Source: Azospirillum canadense (lineage in GTDB: Bacteria; Pseudomonadota; Alphaproteobacteria; Azospirillales; Azospirillaceae). From it: a stretch of 64,000 bases of DNA. A program made the position numbers and the translations under genes. The notes under the pieces were generated by a model that saw only the letters and a program-made list of their open reading frames with translations, was not told the origin of the DNA and did no database searches. Of this stretch, positions 7,442 through 15,018 are shown piece after piece (the first letter of the stretch is position 1; every line of letters starts with the position of its first letter). The DNA lies in NCBI RefSeq assembly GCF_025961225.1, contig NZ_JAOQNG010000001.1, positions 2,638,001-2,702,000 on the forward strand. The letters are read 5' to 3'.

Positions 7442-9223
7442 TTAGTAGACGCGGGCCTTGGGCGGGAACACCTGCACCTCGTCGGTCAGGGTGTACATGT
7501 GGACGGGGCGGTAGCCGATCTTCGTCTCGCCCTTGTCCGACACCCCGATGACGGTGTGCTTCATCCAGTTCTCGTCGTCGCGGTCCGGATAGTCCTCGCG
7601 GGCGTGAGCGCCGCGGCTTTCCGGACGGTTCTTCGCCGAGTGCAGCGTGGCGACGGCCTGGTACAGCAGGTTGTCCAGCTCAATCGCCTCGACCAGGTCC
7701 GAGTTCCAGACCAGCGAGCGGTCGGAGATCGCCATGTCGCCCTTCTTGGCGAAGGTCTGGTCGATGAGCTTGACGCCCTCCTCCAGCACCTCGCCGGTGC
7801 GGAACACCGCGCAGTTGTTCTGCATGGTGCGCTGCATTTCCAGGCGCAGTTCCGACGACTTGATGGAGCCCTTCGCGTTGCGGATGCGGTCGAAGCGCTC
7901 CAGCGCGAAATCGGTCGCGGCGGCCGACGACGACACCGACTTGCCCTTCTCGACGATCTCGGCGGCGCGGATGGCGGCCGAGCGGCCGAACACCACGAGG
8001 TCGAGCAGCGAGTTGGAGCCCAGGCGGTTGGCGCCGTGCACCGACACGCAGGCGGCCTCGCCGATGGCCATCAGGCCGGGCACCACGCGGTCCGGATCGT
8101 CGGCGGTCGGGTTGACCACCTCGCACCGGAAGTTGGTGGGGATGCCGCCCATGTTGTAGTGCACCGTCGGCAGAACCGGGATCGGCTCCTTGGTGACGTC
8201 CACGCCGGCGAAGATCTTGGCCGTCTCGGCGATGCCGGGCAGGCGCTGGTGGATGATCTCCGGCGGCAGGTGCTCCAGGTGCAGGTGGATGTGGTCCTTG
8301 TGCGCGCCGACGCCGCGGCCCTCGCGGATCTCGATGGTCATCGAGCGCGACACGACGTCGCGGGACGCAAGGTCCTTGGCCGACGGGGCATAGCGCTCCA
8401 TGAAGCGCTCGCCGTTGGAGTTGGTCAGGTACCCGCCCTCACCGCGCACGCCCTCGGTGATGAGGCAGCCGGAGCCGTAGATGCCGGTCGGGTGGAACTG
8501 CACGAACTCCATGTCCTGCAGCGGCAGGCCGGCGCGCAGCACCATGCCGCCGCCGTCGCCCGTGCAGGTGTGGGCCGAGGTGGCCGAGAAGTAGGCGCGG
8601 CCGTAGCCGCCCGTGGCCAGCACGACCAGCTGGGCGCGGAAGCGGTGGATGGTGCCGTCGTCCAGGTTCCAGGCGACCACGCCCTTGCAGACGCCGTCTT
8701 CCATGATCAGGTCGAGCGCGAAATACTCGACGAAGAACTCCGCCTCGTGCTTCAGCGACTGCTGGTACAGCGTGTGCAGGATTGCGTGGCCGGTGCGGTC
8801 GGCGGCGGCGCAGGTGCGGTAGGCCTGGCTCTTGCCGTAATGCGCGGTCATGCCGCCGAAGGCGCGCTGGTAGATCTTGCCTTCCGGGGTGCGCGAGAAG
8901 GGCACGCCGTAGTGCTCCAACTCGATGATCGCCGGGATGGCCTCGCGGCACATGTACTCGATGGCGTCCTGGTCGCCCAGCCAGTCCGACCCCTTGACGG
9001 TGTCGTACATGTGGAAGCGCCAGTCGTCCTCGCTCATGTTGCCCAGCGCCGCGGAGATGCCGCCCTGGGCGGCCACGGTGTGCGAGCGGGTCGGGAAGAC
9101 CTTGGTGATGCACGCCGTCTTCAGGCCCTTCTCGGCCATGCCGAAGGTGGCGCGCAGGCCCGCACCACCGGCACCGACGACGACGACGTCATAGGAATGA
9201 TCGATAATATCGTAGGCGGCCAT
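7442..9223 (-). CDS. sdhA: Succinate dehydrogenase flavoprotein subunit
   Basis: 593 residues, the usual length. It oxidises succinate to fumarate with covalently bound FAD in complex II at the inner membrane. The dinucleotide fold [12 protein letters not shown] begins near residue 14. The FAD-linking histidine is His48 in [13 protein letters not shown]. The active-site segment [21 protein letters not shown] and the C-terminal [19 protein letters not shown] are present. The end, [22 protein letters not shown], is also typical. It starts 6 bases after sdhD, indicating co-transcription. Confidence 0.98.
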   Translation of the reverse strand: MAAYDIIDHSYDVVVVGAGGAGLRATFGMAEKGLKTACITKVFPTRSHTVAAQGGISAALGNMSEDDWRFHMYDTVKGSDWLGDQDAIEYMCREAIPAIIELEHYGVPFSRTPEGKIYQRAFGGMTAHYGKSQAYRTCAAADRTGHAILHTLYQQSLKHEAEFFVEYFALDLIMEDGVCKGVVAWNLDDGTIHRFRAQLVVLATGGYGRAYFSATSAHTCTGDGGGMVLRAGLPLQDMEFVQFHPTGIYGSGCLITEGVRGEGGYLTNSNGERFMERYAPSAKDLASRDVVSRSMTIEIREGRGVGAHKDHIHLHLEHLPPEIIHQRLPGIAETAKIFAGVDVTKEPIPVLPTVHYNMGGIPTNFRCEVVNPTADDPDRVVPGLMAIGEAACVSVHGANRLGSNSLLDLVVFGRSAAIRAAEIVEKGKSVSSSAAATDFALERFDRIRNAKGSIKSSELRLEMQRTMQNNCAVFRTGEVLEEGVKLIDQTFAKKGDMAISDRSLVWNSDLVEAIELDNLLYQAVATLHSAKNRPESRGAHAREDYPDRDDENWMKHTVIGVSDKGETKIGYRPVHMYTLTDEVQVFPPKARVY

Positions 9224-9229
9224 GGCTCG

Positions 9230-9631
9230 TCAGGCTCCGAACGAAATCTTGAGGACGGAGAACACGCAGGCCGCGGCCAGCGCGTAGCACACGAACTTGA
9301 CGGCGAGGACGCTCAGCACCTTCGCCAGTTCGTTGTGCACATAGTCCTCGATCACGACCTGCAGGCCGCTCTGTGCGTGATGGAAGGTCATCGCGGCCGT
9401 CAGGGCCATCATCACCGCCGAGAAGGGCGACTTCATCCAGGCGACGAAAGCGGTGTAGTCGGCGCCCAGGTGGCGGATGACGCCGAACACGAACCAGATG
9501 GTCAGCGGGACCAGCGCGATCGCGGTCACGCGCTGGTGCCACCAGTGCTCGGTGCCGTACTTGGCGGAGCCCAGACCGCGCGCCTCGGCCAGCGGGCTGC
9601 GCAGGGACTTCTTGGAAAGATTGGCTGCCAT
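9230..9631 (-). CDS. sdhD: Succinate dehydrogenase membrane anchor subunit
   Basis: 133 residues from the ATG at 9631. After a basic cytoplasmic start (SKKSLRSPLAEARGLGSAK) there are three hydrophobic segments, near residues 35-52, 65-82 and 105-128. The middle one holds MTFHHAQSGLQVVIEDYVH, with the histidines and D-Y pair expected for haem b and quinone contacts. A longer reading of the frame (start at 9976) runs antisense-like through sdhC and is not credible. It begins 11 bases after sdhC and ends 6 bases before sdhA. Confidence 0.95.
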   Translation of the reverse strand: MAANLSKKSLRSPLAEARGLGSAKYGTEHWWHQRVTAIALVPLTIWFVFGVIRHLGADYTAFVAWMKSPFSAVMMALTAAMTFHHAQSGLQVVIEDYVHNELAKVLSVLAVKFVCYALAAACVFSVLKISFGA

Positions 9632-9642
9632 TGTCCGTCTCC

Positions 9643-10032
9643 TCACCACACGGCCAGGCCGATGATCCAGGCCAGGATGGTCAGGCCCAGCGACGCGCCG
9701 GCGACGATCTTGCCGCCCAGTTCCGCTTCCTTCAGCTCGAACGAATAGCCGGCGTCCCAGACCAGGTGGCGGATGCCGGCGGCCAGGTGGTAGAACAGCG
9801 CCCAGGTCCAGCCGAACATCAGCAGCAGGCCGAGGCCCGAGCCGATGAACTTCTGCGCACGCGCGAACGACTCCGGCCCGGCCGCGGCGGCGACCAGCCA
9901 CCAGGTCAGCAGCAGCGTGCCCACGGCCAGCCCCACGCCCGTAATGCGGTGCGTGATCGACAGCGCCATGGTCCATTCGAATTTATAGACTTGAAGATGC
10001 GGGGAAAGCGGCCGACCGCTGCCGTTTGCCAT
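9643..10032 (-). CDS. sdhC: Succinate dehydrogenase cytochrome b556 subunit
   Basis: 129 residues, first gene of sdhCDAB. The signature RPLSPHLQVYKFEWTMALSITHRITGV at residues 7-33 (broken here by no gap) carries the S-x-x-HR quinone-site residues. LFYHLAAGIRHLVWDAG near residue 80 supplies the haem-ligand histidine. Three transmembrane helices are evident (about 31-50, 64-86, 107-127). A good sigma-70-type promoter is visible 106 to 134 bases upstream. Complex II here takes part in the TCA cycle with mdh and sucCDAB found 15 kb away. Confidence 0.96.
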   Translation of the reverse strand: MANGSGRPLSPHLQVYKFEWTMALSITHRITGVGLAVGTLLLTWWLVAAAAGPESFARAQKFIGSGLGLLLMFGWTWALFYHLAAGIRHLVWDAGYSFELKEAELGGKIVAGASLGLTILAWIIGLAVW

Positions 10033-10137
10033 TGCGTCGTCCTCTGTTCGGCGGCCGGTCGCGGCAAGGAGGGCTTTTGCCGCGACGGCGGGTGGTGCGA
10101 GACCGAAAGTTTTAGGCCCTGCTGTGATTGGCGCATT

Positions 10138-10166
10138 GAATTACGCTTCTCGCGCACCCGAGTCAA
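10138..10166 (-). promoter_or_regulatory. Predicted sigma-70 promoter of sdhCDAB
   Basis: Read on the minus strand: -35 TTGACT (10161-10166), a 17-base spacer, and -10 TAATTC (10138-10143). Five of six and four of six bases match the consensus, and the site lies upstream of sdhC in the right direction. Initiation near 10130 would leave a leader of about 100 bases. Confidence 0.55.
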
Positions 10167-10607
10167 CGGCGGGGACTTAGCCGTGATCAAAATGGCGCAC
10201 CGCGGGAAGTGTCTGAAAACAAAGGCCGATTGCTTGGGCGTGGTATTACCAGCATTTCTTCTGGCGTTCACGCTTCCCTTGCCGTGACTGCAAACCCGCC
10301 CCGGCCACGCTGTGCGGGGCATGGCCGCCAACCCGCCCGCAACGCGGGGGTGACACCCATGTCCGCCGTCGCAATCCAAAATGGGACATCGGGGCCGGAC
10401 ATTCAACGGCATGCAGGGCGGCATTGCGGGCGGAATCCCGGACACCGGTAAACAATGATTCTGAGATCAAGCCGAAAGCAGGACTTTTCAAATCCATTAC
10501 CATCCATGACCGGTGCCAGGGAATACATCGCCGCGCCAAGTCAATCCGGCGCGATCTCCTTCCAATGGCGCCAAGGATCGAAACCAATTCAGAAAAAGGA
10601 CATTCCC
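10167..10607. other. Long intergenic region between sdhC and the deaminase-like gene
   Basis: About 440 bases with no convincing gene. Short frames cross it on both strands, but none has a good ribosome site or a recognisable product. It must hold the promoter of the plus-strand gene at 10608 and sequence upstream of the sdh promoter. I see no strong hairpin or known repeat. Confidence 0.4.
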
Positions 10608-11045
10608 ATGCCGGTCAACGCCGCGCTCTATACCATCACCGCCAGCAACGAATGGCGCAAGAAGGCCGACAGCAGCGCCGAACGGGGCGACAATCTCCTC
10701 AACCACGCGGAACGCGCGCTGCTGGAGGCGAACCTGACCAACCTCGGCGGCAAGCCCGGCCTCATCGTGCAGAACGCCTACCCCTGCACCGGGAAGGGCA
10801 ACAAGACGGGCTGCCACCAGTATTTCATCGAGAAGTCCCGCGGCGGCCTGAACATCATCCTGAAGGTGACCGGGGACCAGGGCGGCTACGGCGCCGAGCA
10901 CGGCTTCACCCAGGGCAAGGCGCCGGTGCCCGCCATTATCTACTACAGCGCCGGCACCAGCCAGATCATCACCATGACCTCGGCGAACAAGACGCCGCCA
11001 GCCGTCTTCGCGACCGTCCCGAACTTCGACTACATCGCGCTCTGA
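10608..11045 (+). CDS. Candidate deaminase-fold protein with HAE and PC-x8-C motifs
   Basis: 145 residues from an ATG with AAAGGA upstream. I do not recognise the family as a whole, but the key residues of the cytidine-deaminase superfamily are in the right order. His33-Ala-Glu35 starts a helix (NHAERALLEANL). A strand follows (GLIVQNAYPC) and ends in Pro59-Cys60. Cys69 lies nine residues later, starting the next helix (GCHQYFIEKS). These would be the zinc ligand, the proton-shuttle glutamate and the two zinc cysteines. Two more strands follow (LNIILKVTGD, AIIYYSAGTSQIITM). Toxin-type and orphan deaminases often have a longer PC-xn-C gap than the usual PC-x2-C. There is no signal peptide or export domain and no clear immunity gene beside it. 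Substrate is unknown; the fold is inferred from motifs. Confidence 0.75.
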   Translation: MPVNAALYTITASNEWRKKADSSAERGDNLLNHAERALLEANLTNLGGKPGLIVQNAYPCTGKGNKTGCHQYFIEKSRGGLNIILKVTGDQGGYGAEHGFTQGKAPVPAIIYYSAGTSQIITMTSANKTPPAVFATVPNFDYIAL

Positions 11046-11058
11046 CGGCGGACGGGAG

Positions 11059-11094
11059 GGGACCGGCCGGGCGGCCGCGCCGGTCCCGTCTTTT
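11059..11094 (+). terminator. Intrinsic terminator after the deaminase-like gene
   Basis: Stem GGGACCGGC (11059-11067) pairs with GCCGGTCCC (11079-11087), followed by GTCTTTTC. It begins 14 bases after the stop and lies between convergent genes. Confidence 0.75.
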
Positions 11095-11104
11095 CATGCC
11101 GGGG

Positions 11105-11368
11105 CTACTTGTCGAACCGCCGGACATTCTCCAGCATCATCGAATACATCTGGGTGATCAGTTCGGCGGGACGCAGTCGGCCGAAGGGGATGTTCTCCTT
11201 GGCCCATTCCACCAACCCGTCCGGCGGCTTGATCGGGGCGACTTGATAGCCGGCCTTCTTCAGCGCGGTCATCACCGACCGCGCCTGCTTGGTGTAGTCC
11301 TCGTTGAAGAAGGACTTGTCCGCGTCCTTGATCGCCTTGGCGATGATGTCTTCGAGCGGCGTGGTCAT
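11105..11368 (-). CDS. Conserved small helical protein, unknown function
   Basis: 87 residues from the ATG at 11368 (MTTPLEDIIAKAIKDAD); a start at 11383 would add five residues. The content is helical: IIAKAIKDADKSFFNEDYTKQARSV, then ALKKAGYQVAPIKPP and LITQMYSMMLENVRRF. I recall similar short proteins in Azospirillum and relatives next to unrelated genes, without a role. It converges on the deaminase-like gene with the 11059-11094 terminator between them, so a toxin/immunity relation is not suggested by the layout. Confidence 0.7.
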   Translation of the reverse strand: MTTPLEDIIAKAIKDADKSFFNEDYTKQARSVMTALKKAGYQVAPIKPPDGLVEWAKENIPFGRLRPAELITQMYSMMLENVRRFDK

Positions 11369-11503
11369 GAGCCGGCGGGTCAAGTCGCGGTCGTTGAAGG
11401 CTGTTCGTGCACCGTCTCACAACGCGGGCGCTGTTGCAATTCCGTCGGGAACCGCATACCTCAAGCCCTCTTTGCACCGAATTTATCATAGGGATCCACC
11501 GCC

Positions 11504-12523
11504 ATGGGCTACAAAGTCGCGGTCGTCGGCGCCACCGGCAACGTCGGACGGGAAATGCTGGCCACGCTCGCCGACCGGAAGTTCCCGGCCGACGAGGTGA
11601 TCGCTCTGGCGTCGGAGAACTCGACCGGCAAGGAGGTCTCTTACGGCGAGGACCAGGTCCTGAAGGTCCTCGACCTCGCCAAGTTCGACTTCAAAGGCGT
11701 GGACATCGTGCTGTCCTCCCCGGGGGCGAAGGTGTCGGCGGTGCACAGCCCGCGCGCCGCGGCGGCCGGGGCGGTCGTCATCGACAACACCTCGCACTTC
11801 CGCATGGATCCGGACGTGCCGCTGGTGGTGCCGGAGGTGAACCCGGAGGCGATCGCCGGCTATCGCAAGAAGGGCATCATCGCCAACCCCAACTGCTCCA
11901 CCATCCAGATGGTGGTGGCGCTGAAGCCGCTGCACGACCGCTTCAAGATCCGCCGCGTGGTGGTCTCCACCTACCAATCGGTGTCCGGAGCCGGGAAGGA
12001 CGGCATGGACGAACTGTTCAGCCAGACCCGCGCCATCTTCGTGAACGACCCGGTGCAGAAGTCCACCTTCACCAAGCAGATCGCCTTCAACGTCATCCCG
12101 CACATCGACCAGTTCATGGACGACGGGTACACGAAGGAGGAGTGGAAGATGAACGTCGAGACCAAGAAGATCCTCGACCCCAGGATCAAGGTGACCGCCA
12201 CCTGCGTGCGCGTCCCGGTCTTCATCGGCCATTCCGAGGCCATCAACATCGAGTGCGAGGAGCCGATCACCGCGGAGGAGGCCCGCCAGTTGCTGCGCAA
12301 GGCGCCGGGCGTCCAGGTGATCGACCAGCGCGACAACGAGGGCTACATCACCCCCGTGGACGTCGCCGGCGACGACCCGGTCTTCGTCAGCCGCATCCGC
12401 GAGGACTACACGGTGGACAACGGCCTGTCCTTCTGGTGCGTGTCCGACAACCTGCGCAAGGGCGCCGCCCTCAACGCCGTGCAGATTGCCGAACTGCTGG
12501 TGAAGAACTACCGGCCGGAGTGA
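11504..12523 (+). CDS. asd: Aspartate-semialdehyde dehydrogenase
   Basis: 339 residues. It reduces aspartyl phosphate to aspartate semialdehyde with NADPH, the branch point to lysine, diaminopimelate, threonine and methionine. The nucleotide fold VVGATGNVGREM is at residues 7-18. The nucleophile is Cys131 in ANPNCSTIQ, with Gln158 (STYQSVSGAG) and His243 (FIGHSEAINIE) completing the catalytic set. The length is normal. The gene stands alone, with a palindromic repeat after its stop. Confidence 0.97.
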   Translation: MGYKVAVVGATGNVGREMLATLADRKFPADEVIALASENSTGKEVSYGEDQVLKVLDLAKFDFKGVDIVLSSPGAKVSAVHSPRAAAAGAVVIDNTSHFRMDPDVPLVVPEVNPEAIAGYRKKGIIANPNCSTIQMVVALKPLHDRFKIRRVVVSTYQSVSGAGKDGMDELFSQTRAIFVNDPVQKSTFTKQIAFNVIPHIDQFMDDGYTKEEWKMNVETKKILDPRIKVTATCVRVPVFIGHSEAINIECEEPITAEEARQLLRKAPGVQVIDQRDNEGYITPVDVAGDDPVFVSRIREDYTVDNGLSFWCVSDNLRKGAALNAVQIAELLVKNYRPE

Positions 12524-12536
12524 TTCGACGGAATGG

Positions 12537-12625
12537 CCCGTAGGTTGGGTGCAGCGCCAGCGAAACCGAACAGTGTTCGCTGGACGACGATGTCGGGTTG
12601 CGCTTCGCTCCACCCAACCTACGGG
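12537..12625. repeat. Intergenic palindrome of the CCGTAGGTTGGGTG type
   Basis: Perfect 15-bp arms CCCGTAGGTTGGGTG (12537-12551) and CACCCAACCTACGGG (12611-12625) enclose a 59-base centre with further partial pairing (CAGCGAAACC, GGTTGCGCTTCGCT), followed by TTTTAAAA. Elements with this TAGGTTGGGT/AGCGAAACCCAAC content are scattered in many bacterial genomes. Here it separates two convergent genes and could end both transcripts. Confidence 0.7.
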
Positions 12626-12635
12626 TTTTAAAAGA

Positions 12636-13508
12636 CTACTTCACGAACAGCCGGTACAGCGCGGCGTGGTCCAGGCCGCCGTCGCCCTGGTCGGCCAGCA
12701 TCTCGAACAGCTCCAGGCTCAGGCCCAGGGCGGGAAGCTGGATGCCGGACTGTTCGGCCAATTCCTCCGCCTGTTTCAGGTCCTTGATCTGGGTGACCAC
12801 GCGGCCACCGGGGGTGAAGTCGCCAGTCACCATGCGCTGGCCATGCAGGTCGAGGATGCGCGACTCGGCGAAGCCGCCGCGGATGGCGTCGCGCACCTTG
12901 GCCGGTTCCACCCCCGCCGCCTTGGCAAGCGCCAGGGCCTCGGCCACCGCGCCGATGGACAGGGCGACGATGACCTGATTGGCCATCTTAGCGACCTGCC
13001 CGGCCCCGCTGTCGCCCACGTGGGTGATGCGCTGGCCCATGGCCTGGAACAGCAGCAGGGCGCGGGCGAAGGCGTCGGCCGTCCCGCCGGCCATGATGGT
13101 CAGGCTGCCGGCCTCCGCCGCCACGGTTCCACCGGACACGGGCGCATCCACCCACTCCGCCCCCTTGGCGCGCACGGCCTCGGCGAGGCGGCGGGTCGGC
13201 TCGACCGCCGTGGTGCCCATGTCGATGACCAGATGGCCGGGACGCAACGCGTCCATCAGCCCGGCCGCCACCGCCTCCACCGCCACGGTGTCGGACAGCA
13301 TCAGCACGACCGTGTCGGCGCGGGCGGCGACCTCTGCCGGGCTGGCGGCGGGGCTCATGCCCTCCGCGGCCAGTTCTTCGACCGGGCCGGGGCTGCGGCT
13401 GTGGACGACCAGCGACGCCCCGGCCTTCGCCAGGTTGCGCGCCATCGGCCGGCCCATCAGGCCGAGCCCGATGAGGCCGACCGTCCGACCCTTCAAATCG
13501 ACGCTCAT
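12636..13508 (-). CDS. NAD(P)-dependent beta-hydroxyacid dehydrogenase (3-hydroxyisobutyrate dehydrogenase / tartronate semialdehyde reductase type)
   Basis: 290 residues. The N-terminal Rossmann motif is VGLIGLGLMGRPMARNLAKAG (residues 10-30). The substrate-binding block is DAPVSGGTVAAEAGSLTIMAGG near residue 121, and the catalytic lysine lies in GAGQVAKMANQVI (about residue 172). These are the family's signature blocks. The substrate cannot be told from sequence: tartronate semialdehyde (GarR/GlxR), 3-hydroxyisobutyrate or a related acid are all possible. It starts 4 bases after the TerB-like gene's stop on the same strand, so the two are probably co-transcribed. Confidence 0.88.
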   Translation of the reverse strand: MSVDLKGRTVGLIGLGLMGRPMARNLAKAGASLVVHSRSPGPVEELAAEGMSPAASPAEVAARADTVVLMLSDTVAVEAVAAGLMDALRPGHLVIDMGTTAVEPTRRLAEAVRAKGAEWVDAPVSGGTVAAEAGSLTIMAGGTADAFARALLLFQAMGQRITHVGDSGAGQVAKMANQVIVALSIGAVAEALALAKAAGVEPAKVRDAIRGGFAESRILDLHGQRMVTGDFTPGGRVVTQIKDLKQAEELAEQSGIQLPALGLSLELFEMLADQGDGGLDHAALYRLFVK

Positions 13509-13512
13509 CCGG

Positions 13513-13917
13513 TCAGGGACGCGCGTGGCGGGCGCGGGCGCCGCGCTCGATGGCCGCGGCGCAGAGCCGGTCGACGCCCAGCTTGTGCCGGATCATCTCC
13601 AGCATGCGCAGTTCCTCCTGCGAGGCGGCGGGGTCGGCCGCGGCGATGTCGCAGGCCAGCGCGTAGGCCGTCTCCACGAGCTTGTGCGGGGTCGCGTCCT
13701 TGATGATCTGGAGGGTCGTCTCCAGCCCATCCTGGTCGGCCAGCAGGCCGGAGCATTCGCGCGTAACGTCGGTCAGCCGGTCGATGTCGAAGTCCTTGAA
13801 GACCGGCAGATAGCGGACGTTCTCGCCGATGGCCTCAAGCTCCGCGTCCGTCATGTCGCCGTCGCACGCCGACACCAGCACCATGACGTAGATGAGGGCG
13901 CTGTGGTGGTTGATCAT
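13513..13917 (-). CDS. TerB-like (tellurite resistance family) protein
   Basis: 134 residues, mainly helical. The pattern LIYVMVLVSACDGDMTDAELEAI near the start is the TerB signature: a hydrophobic helix, a D-G-D metal-site-like turn, then an acidic helix. A second copy-like block, LACDIAAADPAASQEELRMLEMI, follows at about residue 87. The family is a stand-alone cytoplasmic domain found in stress and phage-defence contexts as well as plain housekeeping ones; its biochemical role is not settled. It leads a two-gene unit with the dehydrogenase, with no ter operon partners visible. Confidence 0.8.
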   Translation of the reverse strand: MINHHSALIYVMVLVSACDGDMTDAELEAIGENVRYLPVFKDFDIDRLTDVTRECSGLLADQDGLETTLQIIKDATPHKLVETAYALACDIAAADPAASQEELRMLEMIRHKLGVDRLCAAAIERGARARHARP

Positions 13918-14060
13918 CGGAACTCCTGCGGGTTGGGGCCCTTGCTGGTTGGGGCATTGCCAATCTTGCCCGTGCCTTCCCCCGCGTCAAGGGAGCCATG
14001 CCCAAGGTGGAGGTCCCTGTTGCTCGACAGTGGGCCGCCCTCCCCCTTAAGGTCAGCGCC

Positions 14061-15008
14061 ATGTCGGTCGTCTTCAACGTGGCGCTCCCCGTCTTCGCCA
14101 TCATCCTGGCGGGCGTCCTCTCCGGCAAGGCGAAGATCCTCGGCCCCGCGTCGTCGGAGGCGCTGAACAAATTCGTCTACTTCATGGCCCTGCCGCCGGT
14201 GCTGTTCCTGGGCACGGCGCGGCGGTCGCTGCCGGAGATCTTCAACGGCCCCTTCATCGGCGCCTTCCTGGGCTCCATGCTGGCGGTCTACGCGCTGGGC
14301 GCCATCCTCGGCCGGGTGATCCACCGGGAGCGGACGCAGATCCAATGCATGCAGGGGCTGAACGCCTGCTTCTCCAACACCGGCTACATGGGCATCCCGC
14401 TGTTCCTGGCCGCCTTCGGCCCGGACCACCTCGCCCCCGCCATCCTCGCCACCGTGATCATGAGCGCAATCATGGTCGGCATCGCGGTGATCTGGCTGGA
14501 GTTCGCCAACAACCGCGCCGATGGCCTGTCCAAGGCGCTGCGCGACGTCGGCCGGGCGCTGGCCAAGAACCCGCTGATCATATCCACCCTGCTGGGCCTC
14601 GCCTGGTCGGTGCTGCTGTCCGGCGTGCCGGTGCCGCGCCCCATCGCCACCTATTGCGACCTGATCGGCGCCGCCGCCGGCCCCTGCGCCCTGTTCGCCA
14701 TCGGGCTGTTCCTCGCAACCCAGTCCATGAAGGCGAACCTTCTGGAGGTCGGCTGGATCAGCGCCCTGAAACTGGTCGTCCAGCCGGCGCTGTGCTGGCT
14801 GCTGATCCGCACGCTGTTCCCGCTGGATCCCTTCTGGGCCGGCTCCGCCATCATCCTCGCCGGCCTGCCGACCGGCGCCCTGACCTTCGTGGTGGCAAGC
14901 CAGTACCGCATCTACGTGGAGCGCACCTCGTCGGCGATCCTGATGTCGACGATCGCCAGCGTGGTGACCCTGTCCGCCCTGCTGGCGCTCTACGCGCCGG
15001 CGGGGTGA
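14061..15008 (+). CDS. AEC-family (auxin efflux carrier-like) permease
   Basis: 315 residues from the ATG at 14061; a longer start at 13998 adds a charged, unconserved leader. About ten hydrophobic segments are arranged in two halves. Helix-breaking motifs ACFSNTGYMGIPLFLAAFG (about residue 108) and AIILAGLPTGALTFVVASQY (about residue 271) are typical of the AEC superfamily, which exports or imports organic acids such as malate or malonate in bacteria. The substrate is unknown. It is transcribed away from the TerB-like gene, and its stop lies 10 bases before the end of the convergent helicase gene. Confidence 0.85.
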   Translation: MSVVFNVALPVFAIILAGVLSGKAKILGPASSEALNKFVYFMALPPVLFLGTARRSLPEIFNGPFIGAFLGSMLAVYALGAILGRVIHRERTQIQCMQGLNACFSNTGYMGIPLFLAAFGPDHLAPAILATVIMSAIMVGIAVIWLEFANNRADGLSKALRDVGRALAKNPLIISTLLGLAWSVLLSGVPVPRPIATYCDLIGAAAGPCALFAIGLFLATQSMKANLLEVGWISALKLVVQPALCWLLIRTLFPLDPFWAGSAIILAGLPTGALTFVVASQYRIYVERTSSAILMSTIASVVTLSALLALYAPAG

Positions 15009-15018
15009 GGGCACCCGC

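Noticed and set aside
7319..9748. 809-codon plus-strand frame across sdhA
   Set aside because: A mirror of sdhA/sdhD codon bias; the minus-strand genes have all catalytic motifs.
11105..11368. Immunity partner for the deaminase-like protein
   Set aside because: The gene is convergent, separated by a terminator, and its protein looks like a conserved stand-alone helical protein, so the arrangement is unlike toxin-immunity pairs.
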